Assembly: GCA_023431215.1 (NCBI GenBank)
Contig: JAEYXR010000096.1
Span: 1-9,404 of the forward strand
Direction: 5' to 3'
Length of the DNA: 9,404 nucleotides
From: Bacillota bacterium
GTDB taxonomy: Bacteria; Bacillota; Clostridia; Oscillospirales; Ruminococcaceae
The position numbers were made by a program, and so were the translations under genes. The notes under the pieces were generated by a model. That model was not told where the DNA came from. It worked only from the letters and a program-made list of their open reading frames with translations, and did not search any database. Shown here one piece after another: positions 1 to 5,702 of this stretch; the stretch's first letter is position 1, and each line of letters opens with the position of its first letter.

Positions 1-27
1 AAATCCGATTAACAGTCGGATTTTTGT
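1..27 (+). terminator. Rho-independent terminator of a gene off the left edge
   Basis: An 8-bp perfect stem, AAATCCGA (1-8) pairing with TCGGATTT (16-23), has a 7-nt loop and is followed by a T-rich tail that continues to about position 30. This is the standard Rho-independent layout for transcription reading rightwards. The gene it serves would end to the left of the window. The stem has only three or four G-C pairs, so strength is moderate. Confidence 0.7.
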
Positions 28-40
28 TTTATCAAGAAAG

Positions 41-95
41 TTGCAAACCACAGGCAACTATTTCTTTGCAGTAATTGCAACACATTTTGCAACAC
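41..95. repeat. Cluster of TTGCA(A) words, including a 9-bp direct repeat
   Basis: TTGCA occurs four times within 55 bases, at 41, 66, 75 and 87. The last two belong to a perfect 9-bp direct repeat, TTGCAACAC, at 75-83 and 87-95 with a 12-bp period. AGTTGC (39-44) and GCAACT (54-59) also form a short inverted repeat. The cluster sits just upstream of the candidate promoter at 133-161. It could be a regulator binding array or, given the recombinase remnant downstream, recombinase arm-type sites. Neither role can be shown from sequence alone. Confidence 0.35.
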
Positions 96-132
96 GGGCG
101 ATGATAAAGAGAATAAATCAAGGAAAAGTGCC

Positions 133-161
133 TTGTAAAAGGGTTGAAAATGGCTTATTAT
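133..161 (+). promoter_or_regulatory. Candidate sigma-A promoter of the left-end leader transcript
   Basis: TTGTAA (133-138) and TATTAT (156-161) are separated by exactly 17 bp, which predicts a transcript starting near 168. Each hexamer is one or two bases off consensus. The transcript would run through the 18-codon upstream ORF and into the strong hairpin at 264-316. Confidence 0.5.
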
Positions 162-198
162 AGAGTTAAAATAACCCTTGTGAGAATGTCGAAAAAGA

Positions 199-255
199 AT
201 GGGAGTAAAGCTTGTGCCCATAAACCCGTATGACAGGCTGATTGATACTAACTGA
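199..255 (+). CDS. Possible 18-residue leader peptide (upstream ORF)
   Basis: An ATG-to-TGA ORF of 18 codons reads MGVKLVPINPYDRLIDTN. It lies inside the predicted leader transcript and ends 8 nt before the terminator stem. It has no good Shine-Dalgarno sequence: only an A-rich stretch (192-197) precedes it. An alternative 15-codon ORF starts at 186 in another frame, also without a clear ribosome binding site. Its position suggests a regulatory leader peptide in which ribosome progress controls termination, but I found no obvious anti-terminator strand for the hairpin. Treat as a candidate only. Confidence 0.3.
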   Translation: MGVKLVPINPYDRLIDTN

Positions 256-263
256 TAAAAGAA

Positions 264-316
264 GAACACCGTTTTAGATACTTGCACTTTGTGGCAACAT
301 CTAAGACGGTGTTTTT
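264..316 (+). terminator. Strong intrinsic terminator / attenuator hairpin
   Basis: A 15-bp stem pairs 265-279 with 299-313. It is interrupted only by one G-T wobble (273 with 305) and contains the arms ACACCGT and ACGGTGT. A T-run (312-316) follows immediately. The 19-nt loop can fold further through TTGC (282-285) with GCAA (294-297). The hairpin lies between the upstream ORF (199-255) and the ribosome binding site plus ATG at 335-354, which is the place expected for transcription attenuation of the downstream gene. Confidence 0.8.
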
Positions 317-351
317 GCGTGTTGGGAGCAAAAGAAAGGAGCGTATAAGAT

Positions 352-512
352 ATGAAGAAAGGCAGCAAGCAACACGACAGGGTAGGGGGGCTAAAGCTGC
401 TGAAACAGCTAACTTAGCGGGATTTGCACCAGGAGTTTATTACGGACTGCAAGGTGCGGGGGTTATCTGCTTAAACATAACGTCGTATATGAGTCAATAT
501 AAAAATCTTTAA
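352..512 (+). pseudogene. Decayed 5' end of a tyrosine recombinase (phage-type integrase)
   Basis: A good ribosome binding site, AAAGGAG (335-341), stands 10 nt before ATG 352. The frame stays open for 21 codons, is closed by TAG at 415-417, then continues as RDLHQEFITDCKVRGLSA to a TAA at 472. Shifting by one base from about 471, the reading continues as NITSYMSQYKNL and stops at 510. Joined, these pieces give the pattern RGLSxxxIxSYxxxxKxxL. This resembles the SAM-like core-binding domain at the N-terminus of XerC/D-type and phage integrases, where RGLSxxTIxxY is typical. No catalytic domain (the Arg, His-x-x-Arg and Tyr residues) follows, because the next gene's 3' end begins at 553. The call is an inference from a short stretch with one nonsense codon and one apparent single-base loss. 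It could mark the scar of an excised or deleted integrative element. Confidence 0.5.
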
Positions 513-528
513 AAATTCCTTTTTAAAG
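507..528 (-). terminator. Probable terminator of the ROK gene
   Basis: A perfect 9-bp inverted repeat pairs CTTTAAAAA (507-515) with TTTTTAAAG (520-528) around a 4-nt loop. Read on the minus strand it lies 25 bases past the ROK stop codon and is followed by an AT-rich tail containing a T-run (501-505). The stem has only one G-C pair, so it is weak. The same bases overlap the tail of the recombinase remnant on the plus strand. Confidence 0.45.
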
Positions 529-552
529 CAGCGGCAGAGCATAAAAGAGGCG

Positions 553-1428
553 TCAGGCCTTCCACTGGGACGCCAGATGGGCGGCGCCCAACATACCTGC
601 ATTGTTGCCCAGTGCAGCGGGGATAATCTGACAGTCGCGAAAGCTGGGCTTGGTATTGGCACCCAATGTGGCAATGAGGTTGAGTACAATGTAGGGTTCC
701 TTCATAATGCCGCCGCCCATGACAATTGCGCTGGGGTTAAAGGCGTGGATAAGACAAATCAGGCCATAGCTGATTTCCTTGATCCAGTCATCTACCAGCA
801 TTTTTACTTCAGGAATATCCATAGCTGCAAATACGGCCCGGCCGTTGTTAAGCTTGGGGCTAAGCGCCATGGCACGCCGAACCAAGGCACTGGTGCTTGC
901 ATATCGCTCATAGCTGCCGCTGCCCACATCTCCCGGCACCATGGCCCCGGGGTGGGTAATAAGACCGCCAAATTCACCGGCAGAAAACCTGCTTCCGCGG
1001 TACAGCTTGCGGTCTATGATAATGGCTCCGCCAATGCCGGTGCCAAAGTTGACACAAAGAAAATCCTTATAGTTTTGGGCGGCACCAAAGGTGAGCTCGC
1101 CTACGGCAGCAGCATTGACGTCATTTTCCACTACAAAAGGAAGGCTCAATGCTTCTGTAAATATTTTTCGTAAGTCCATGCCCGTATAGCCGGGAATATT
1201 ATCGGCATGGCGTATAACACCTCTGGAAGAATCCACCTCACCTGCAGTAGAAAGGCCGATGCGGTCTACTTGCCCAAAGCTTTTTATAATGGCAACGGCT
1301 TTTTGAATGACTGCCGGGCCACCAAGGTCTGCGTCGGTAGGATGTTCTTCTACCTGAGTAAGAATACCATTTTCTACAATACCGGCTTTGATATAGGTGC
1401 CGCCAATATCCAGTGCAGCAATTTTCAT
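553..1428 (-). CDS. ROK-family sugar kinase (or ROK-type regulator)
   Basis: This 291-residue protein of the ROK family would phosphorylate a sugar or amino-sugar with ATP in the cytoplasm. Visible motifs are the N-terminal phosphate-binding DIGGTYIKAG (7-16), the catalytic-base region VENDVNAAA with Asp103, the second phosphate loop FGTGIGG (128-134) and the adenosine-site glycines GGGI (238-241). There is no N-terminal helix-turn-helix, so it resembles the kinases more than the NagC/XylR repressors. The usual zinc-binding CxCGxxGCxE is absent: after His159 the sequence reads GDVGSGSYERYASTSALVRR. That variant reminds me of beta-glucoside or acylmannosamine kinase-like ROK proteins, but the substrate cannot be named. 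ATG 1428 is chosen because it has AAAGGAG (1439-1445) 10 nt upstream and begins exactly at the conserved MKIAALDIGGT. A TTG-initiated extension to 1575 lacks support. A weak promoter (TTGCAA 1505-1510, TACATT 1481-1486) lies upstream. Confidence 0.88.
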   Translation of the reverse strand: MKIAALDIGGTYIKAGIVENGILTQVEEHPTDADLGGPAVIQKAVAIIKSFGQVDRIGLSTAGEVDSSRGVIRHADNIPGYTGMDLRKIFTEALSLPFVVENDVNAAAVGELTFGAAQNYKDFLCVNFGTGIGGAIIIDRKLYRGSRFSAGEFGGLITHPGAMVPGDVGSGSYERYASTSALVRRAMALSPKLNNGRAVFAAMDIPEVKMLVDDWIKEISYGLICLIHAFNPSAIVMGGGIMKEPYIVLNLIATLGANTKPSFRDCQIIPAALGNNAGMLGAAHLASQWKA

Positions 1429-1576
1429 GTTATCAAAACTCCTTTGGCGTTTGATGAAGATATTTGTATCGTTATCAGCTAATGTATCATAACGCTTATT
1501 TATATTGCAAAAGTGTTGTTCAGTCTCTTGGGCTTCCTCCAACAACATGGTAGCATTAGTGTGTTGTAAATTCAAT

Positions 1577-1614
1577 TGACAGGATTGTCAGCAGGTGGAA
1601 TTTCTTTGTATTAT
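1577..1614 (+). promoter_or_regulatory. Candidate sodA promoter with overlapping inverted repeat
   Basis: TTGTCA (1585-1590) and TATTAT (1609-1614) are spaced by 18 bp, placing a start near 1621 and leaving a leader of about 77 nt before sodA. The -35 element is half of an inverted repeat, TGACA (1577-1581) and TGTCA (1586-1590) around GGAT. A repressor bound there would block the promoter. TTGACA at 1576-1581 is a consensus -35 in its own right but has no good partner 16-18 bp downstream. Confidence 0.45.
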
Positions 1615-1697
1615 TATGGCTAATTTACAAAACAAAAAAATATTTTAGTATGCCGTAACTGCATATAAAAGCATAAGATAGGATAGGGGGTATGATA

Positions 1698-2339
1698 ATG
1701 AACGAACACTATCCATTTGTAAACATGCCGCTGCCATATGACTATGACGCGCTGGAACCATATATTGATACCAAGACTATGCATTTGCACCATGACAAGC
1801 ACCTGCAAAGCTACGTGGACAATTTGAACAATGCCGTAAAGGAGCGCCCGGGCCTGCAGATGCTGACATTGCCGCAGCTGATTCAAACAGCTGGGCGTTT
1901 GCCCGTCAAGCTGGGTACTGCCGTGGCTCACAATGCAGGCGGGGTGTATAACCATCAATTCTACTTTGAGAGCTTAACACCGGACAAAGAGGACGAACCC
2001 GCAAGGATACTCATGAGAGAAATAGACAAAACATGGGACAGCTTTGAGCAGTTTGTAAAAGAGATGAACGCTGCAGCGATGTCCGTATTTGGTTCGGGCT
2101 ATGCCTGGCTGGTGTTGGATGCCAACGGAAGGCTTCGCATCATCACCACAGCCAATCAGGAAACGCCTTTGACCATGGGGCTGTGTCCTATTTTGAACGT
2201 GGATGTTTGGGAGCATGCCTATTACTTGAAACATTATAACAAGCGGGCGGATTATTTGGCTGACTGGTTGAAAGTTGTAAACTGGCCAAAGGCGGAGGAA
2301 CGATATTTGTATTGCTGGCGGGACACACTTAAAAAATAG
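1698..2339 (+). CDS. sodA: Superoxide dismutase, Fe/Mn family (Mn-type residues)
   Basis: This 213-residue cytoplasmic enzyme converts superoxide to hydrogen peroxide and oxygen. All four metal ligands of the family are present: His31 (in HLHHDKH), His86 (in VYNHQFYF), Asp169 and His173 (in DVWEHAYYLKHY). The gateway Tyr39 follows the first histidine group. The metal-tuning glutamine sits in the Mn position (Gln154 in ANQETPL), and glycine (Gly82 in AGGVYNH) replaces the Fe-type glutamine. This favours manganese or cambialistic use. The VYNH stretch itself is more Fe-like, so metal preference is not settled. Start 1698 is preferred over the in-frame ATG at 1692 because AGGGGG (1685-1690) lies 7 nt upstream of 1698 but only 1 nt upstream of 1692. 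It is transcribed away from the ROK gene and ends at a shared terminator with secA. It likely protects an anaerobe during oxygen exposure. Confidence 0.93.
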   Translation: MNEHYPFVNMPLPYDYDALEPYIDTKTMHLHHDKHLQSYVDNLNNAVKERPGLQMLTLPQLIQTAGRLPVKLGTAVAHNAGGVYNHQFYFESLTPDKEDEPARILMREIDKTWDSFEQFVKEMNAAAMSVFGSGYAWLVLDANGRLRIITTANQETPLTMGLCPILNVDVWEHAYYLKHYNKRADYLADWLKVVNWPKAEERYLYCWRDTLKK

Positions 2340-2403
2340 CGAACCAATAAAGCATATTGTGCCAGTTATGCACAGTAAATTTGAAAAGTGGTAGCTTATG
2401 CAT

Positions 2404-2449
2404 AAAAATACTCCCAATGCCTCTGTTAGAGCATAGGGAGTATTTTTTT
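2404..2449. terminator. Bidirectional terminator between sodA and secA
   Basis: A long hairpin pairs AAAAATACTCCC (2404-2415) with GGGAGTATTTTT (2436-2447). It extends inward through ATGC/GCAT and TCT/AGA, with one A-A mismatch and one bulged C, to a GTT loop. There is an A-run on the left and a T-run on the right (2443-2449). The structure can therefore stop transcription from sodA on the plus strand and from secA on the minus strand, whose stop codon is only 7 bases away. Confidence 0.9.
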
Positions 2450-2455
2450 AGTCAA

Positions 2456-5179
2456 TTATTGGCCACAGCACTTTTTGTACTTTTTGCCGCTGCCGCAGGG
2501 GCAGGGATCGTTACGGCCAACCTTTTCACCAGAGCGAACAGGCCTTTTGGCTTCGCTGCCGTCGGAAGAAGTGGTGGTGGGCTGTGCCACCTGCTCACGT
2601 TTGACACCGTCCTGGCGAATTTGTACGGTAAGCATCATCTTGGCGGTATCTTCTTTGATGGAAGCAATCATTTCTTCAAACATTTCGGAGCCTTCCAGAC
2701 GATATTCTACCAGAGGATCCTTTTGGCCGATGCTGCGCAGGTAAATACCCTGTTTCAGCTCCTCCATATTGTCGATGTGCTCCATCCATTTGGTATCCAC
2801 ATTGCGTAGCAGAATCATGCGCTCCAGCTCACGGGTAAGCTCGCTGCCAAACATCTTTTCACGCTGGTCATAAAGCTCTGTGGCGCGGTCAATGAGCTGC
2901 TGCTTCACATCCTGCTTGGAAAGATCCTCCAGCTGTGCGCGGCTGTATTGCAGGTCAGTGGGACGTGTCAGCCAGCCAAGGAAGTAATCCCGCAGGCCGT
3001 CCAGGTTCCATTCGTCCTTGATGCCGTCGTCCAGCAGGTAAAGATCTACCACACTGCTGATGCTTTCTTCCATCATGGTGCGAACGCTTTGGGAGATATC
3101 ATCCCCGTCCAGCACGCGCTTGCGCTGGCCATAAATAATCTCACGCTGCTGGTTCATTACATCGTCAAACTTCAGAACATTTTTACGGATTTGGAAGTTG
3201 CGGCCCTCCAGCTTGGTCTGAGAGGATTCGATGGTGTTGGAAAGCAGTTTGTTTTCAATGGGCATATCTTCTTCCAGGCCCATGGAGTTCATCAGGTTCT
3301 GAACTCTTTCGCCGCCGAACAGACGCATAAGGTCGTCCTCCAGCGAAATCATAAAGCGGGTTTCACCGGGGTCGCCCTGACGTCCGGCACGGCCACGGAG
3401 CTGATTATCGATACGGCGGGATTCATGACGTTCGGTACCCAGAATAAATAGGCCGCCTGCAGCACGGACTTTTTCTGCCTCGGGGGCTATTTCGGCTTTG
3501 TATTTTGCCAGAAGCTCATGGAAGCGGGCACGGGCTGCCAAAATCTCGGGGTCCTGTGTCTCGCCGTAGCTGGTGGCTTCAAAAAGCAGGTGGTCGCTGT
3601 ACTCTTCCCGACGCATTTGAGCCTTTGCCAAATATTCTGCGTTACCACCCAGCATAATGTCGGTACCACGTCCGGCCATGTTGGTGGAGATGGTAACTGC
3701 GCCAAGCTTACCTGCTTGGGCTACAATTTCGGCTTCTTTTTCGTGGTATTTGGCATTTAACACCTCATGCTTGATGCCGCGGCGGCTAAGCATGGAGGAC
3801 AACAGCTCGGATTTTTCAATGGAGACGGTACCCACCAGAATGGGCTGACCCTTTTGGTTACACTCTGCAATTTGGTCAATGACAGCGTGGAACTTGCCTT
3901 TTTCGCTTTTATACACCACGTCGGGGTTATCACGGCGGGCCAGAGGACGGTTGGTGGGAATTTCCACCACGTCCAGACGGTAAATCTCACGGAATTCGCT
4001 GTCCTCGGTCATGGCGGTACCGGTCATACCAGAGAGCTTATCGTACATACGGAAGTAGTTCTGGAAGGTAATGGTGGCAAGTGTCTTGGACTCGCGCTCC
4101 ACGTTGACGCCCTCTTTGGCTTCAATGGCCTGATGCAAACCCTCGTTGTAGCGGCGGCCTATCATCAGTCGGCCGGTAAATTCATCTACGATAATGACCT
4201 GACCGTCCTTGACCACATAATCCACGTCACGCTGCATCACGCCTCGCGCCTTAATTGCCTGATTGATGTGATGGGCAAGGGTAAGGTTTTCGGGGTCGTT
4301 CAAGCTTTGCAGGTTAAAGTATTCTTCGGCACGTTTGGCACCGTGGGGGGTGATGGTGGCGGTACGGGCCTTTTCGTCTACAATATAGTCGGCGTCCAGG
4401 TCGTCCTGCTCCTCTTTTTCGTCCACCTCGCGCACTTTCATCATTTTTAAGGTTTTGACAAAGCGGTCGGCTACTTTGTACAGGTCGGTAGATTTGTCTC
4501 CCTGTCCGGAGATAATAAGGGGGGTACGGGCTTCGTCGATGAGGATGGAGTCCACCTCGTCCACGATGGCGTAATTAAAGCCGCGCTGCACCAAATTCTG
4601 CTTGTAAACTACCATGTTGTCTCGGAGGTAATCAAAGCCGTATTCGTTGTTGGTGCCGTAGGTAATGTCGGCAGCGTAGGCGGCTTGTTTTTCCTTAGGA
4701 TCCATACCGCTGACCACCAGGCCTACGGTAAGTCCTAGGTAGGTATAAAGCTTGCCCATCCACTCGCTGTCGCGGCGGGCAAGATAGTCGTTAACGGTTA
4801 CAATGTGGACACCTTTGCCGGAAAGGGCGTTGAGATAAGCGGGCAGGGTTGCAACCAGGGTCTTACCTTCACCGGTTTTCATTTCGGCAATTCGGCCCTG
4901 GTGCAGGATAATGCCGCCGATGATTTGTACAGGGAAGTGGCGCATCTCCAGCACACGGGCAGCAGCCTCCCGGCAGGTGGCAAAGGCTTCGGGCAGAATG
5001 TCATCCAAAGTTTCGCCGCCTGCAAGCCGGTTTTTTAAAATGGCGGTTTGCCCGCGTAATTCTTCCTCGCTCATGGCTTTATAGGTTTCTTCCAAAGCCA
5101 AAACCTTATCTACCAAGGGCTGAATACGTTTTAGTTCTTTTTCTGAATAGGAACCGAATAGCTTTTCTAAAAAGCCCAT
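2456..5179 (-). CDS. secA: Protein translocase subunit SecA
   Basis: This 907-residue peripheral membrane ATPase drives preproteins through the SecYEG channel. Seen in order: Walker A, MKTGEGKT (100-107); the DEAD-type Walker B, VDEVD (206-210), followed by SILIDEARTPLIISG; the preprotein cross-linking region; helicase motifs MAGRGTD (501-507) and QLRGRAGRQGD (593-603); the helical scaffold and wing region; then a Thr/Ser-rich linker and the C-terminal SEC-C zinc site with Cys893, Cys895, Cys904 and Cys905 (CPCGSGKKYKKCC). Length is normal for clostridial SecA. All key motifs are intact, so it should be the functional housekeeping copy. ATG 5179 is chosen because GAGGTGA (5185-5191) lies 5 nt upstream; the in-frame GTG at 5188 falls inside that ribosome binding site. 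It is a single-gene unit with its own promoter and shares a terminator with sodA. Confidence 0.98.
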   Translation of the reverse strand: MGFLEKLFGSYSEKELKRIQPLVDKVLALEETYKAMSEEELRGQTAILKNRLAGGETLDDILPEAFATCREAAARVLEMRHFPVQIIGGIILHQGRIAEMKTGEGKTLVATLPAYLNALSGKGVHIVTVNDYLARRDSEWMGKLYTYLGLTVGLVVSGMDPKEKQAAYAADITYGTNNEYGFDYLRDNMVVYKQNLVQRGFNYAIVDEVDSILIDEARTPLIISGQGDKSTDLYKVADRFVKTLKMMKVREVDEKEEQDDLDADYIVDEKARTATITPHGAKRAEEYFNLQSLNDPENLTLAHHINQAIKARGVMQRDVDYVVKDGQVIIVDEFTGRLMIGRRYNEGLHQAIEAKEGVNVERESKTLATITFQNYFRMYDKLSGMTGTAMTEDSEFREIYRLDVVEIPTNRPLARRDNPDVVYKSEKGKFHAVIDQIAECNQKGQPILVGTVSIEKSELLSSMLSRRGIKHEVLNAKYHEKEAEIVAQAGKLGAVTISTNMAGRGTDIMLGGNAEYLAKAQMRREEYSDHLLFEATSYGETQDPEILAARARFHELLAKYKAEIAPEAEKVRAAGGLFILGTERHESRRIDNQLRGRAGRQGDPGETRFMISLEDDLMRLFGGERVQNLMNSMGLEEDMPIENKLLSNTIESSQTKLEGRNFQIRKNVLKFDDVMNQQREIIYGQRKRVLDGDDISQSVRTMMEESISSVVDLYLLDDGIKDEWNLDGLRDYFLGWLTRPTDLQYSRAQLEDLSKQDVKQQLIDRATELYDQREKMFGSELTRELERMILLRNVDTKWMEHIDNMEELKQGIYLRSIGQKDPLVEYRLEGSEMFEEMIASIKEDTAKMMLTVQIRQDGVKREQVAQPTTTSSDGSEAKRPVRSGEKVGRNDPCPCGSGKKYKKCCGQ

Positions 5180-5318
5180 ATGGGTCACCTCGTTTATCTT
5201 CTATAAAATTTTGCCAAATTAGAGCATGTATCCATCCATTTTAAATTTTTACCTAACAAAAAGCATCATAAAATGTGGCAGAAACACGCCGTTTAAACAG
5301 GATAGTGCAATCTTTACT

Positions 5319-5348
5319 ATTTTACCCCCAGCAACACCGGCTTGTCAA
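5319..5348 (-). promoter_or_regulatory. secA: Candidate secA promoter
   Basis: On the minus strand a consensus TTGACA (5343-5348) is followed after 18 bp by TAAAAT (5319-5324). The predicted start near 5312 leaves a leader of about 130 nt before the secA ATG. No arrest peptide or obvious regulatory hairpin was found in that leader. Confidence 0.6.
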
Positions 5349-5610
5349 ACATAACTGTATTTATTGTGTGGCCAAACCGTAAATAATATCATGCTGTTCA
5401 TTAAAGTGATGAAGAAAAAAGTTTTTAGGCAAACTGTTGCAATGGTTTAAAATGATTGTAATAAAAACTTTTTAACTTTTTTGTAAAATTGCCCCATGAA
5501 TATTTCTTCACTCATGAGTTTTCAATTTTTAAGTGTTTGCCAGAAACAGATGTGCAATGATAAAAAGTGTTATAGAGAAATACGTTGAAGTTTGATAGAT
5601 GTAAAATATC
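5349..5610. other. AT-rich spacer between the secA and metal-ATPase promoters
   Basis: No gene is supported here. The stretch is A/T-rich and holds a 12-bp inverted repeat: AAAAAGTTTTTA (5416-5427) against TAAAAACTTTTT (5462-5473), 34 bp apart. It also contains a 10-bp palindrome, ACTCATGAGT (5510-5519). The repeat is nearly all A and T and may be composition-driven. A 30-codon ATG ORF at 5496 has no ribosome binding site. The palindrome, about 90 bp upstream of the ATPase promoter, could be a regulator site, but nothing else supports this. Confidence 0.4.
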
Positions 5611-5639
5611 TTGAAAAATACACCGATTAGGTATATAAT
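5611..5639 (+). promoter_or_regulatory. Promoter of the metal-efflux ATPase gene
   Basis: TTGAAA (5611-5616) and a perfect TATAAT (5634-5639) are 17 bp apart, a near-consensus sigma-A promoter. The predicted start near 5646 gives a leader of about 57 nt, ending in the AGGAGG ribosome binding site (5689-5694). No clear ArsR/SmtB-type or MerR-type operator was recognised around it, and no such regulator gene is adjacent. Confidence 0.75.
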
Positions 5640-5702
5640 TGCAACGAGGTACCAGTAAGACCGGCGCCTGAAAAAATAATAACATATCAGGAGGAAACAG
5701 AC

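Larger units (their letters stand above)
168..316 (+). ncRNA. Candidate short leader RNA / attenuated transcript (about 150 nt)
   Basis: The interval is bounded by a promoter-like element (133-161) on the left and an intrinsic terminator (264-316) on the right. A discrete RNA of roughly 150 nt is therefore expected if both work. It contains a short ORF (199-255) whose stop lies 8 nt before the hairpin, a layout typical of attenuator leaders. It matches no riboswitch class that I recognise. I compared it by eye with the fluoride (crcB) and yybP-ykoY motifs, and neither fits. The gene downstream of the terminator, with its own ribosome binding site at 335-341, is a decayed recombinase. This may be a relic attenuator or a stand-alone small RNA. 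Confidence 0.3.

Noticed and set aside
168..316. Fluoride (crcB) or manganese (yybP-ykoY) riboswitch
   Set aside because: Fragments such as GGGAGTA, ATAAAC and GGCTGAT recall these motifs, but the required P1 pairing and pseudoknot arms do not form.
9..368. A 119-codon open frame on the minus strand across the left-end region
   Set aside because: It has low-complexity Phe/Ser/Leu content, runs antisense through the strong terminator and the promoter, and shows no domain-like pattern or ribosome binding site.
282..512. A 76-codon plus-strand frame taken as one gene
   Set aside because: Its start is a TTG inside the terminator loop. Only its last part (NITSYMSQYKNL) is meaningful, as the frameshifted tail of the recombinase remnant.
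1429..1575. A 49-residue N-terminal extension of the ROK protein
   Set aside because: It would start at TTG without a ribosome binding site and precede the conserved MKIAALDIGGT start, which has a good AAAGGAG. It also covers the likely promoter region.
3767..4450. A 227-codon plus-strand frame (and other long frames) opposite secA
   Set aside because: These are antisense shadows of the conserved secA coding sequence, with no ribosome binding sites or recognisable motifs.
5496..5588. A 30-codon ATG ORF in the spacer before the metal ATPase
   Set aside because: There is no Shine-Dalgarno sequence, the composition is AT-driven, and it ends before the mapped promoter of the next gene.
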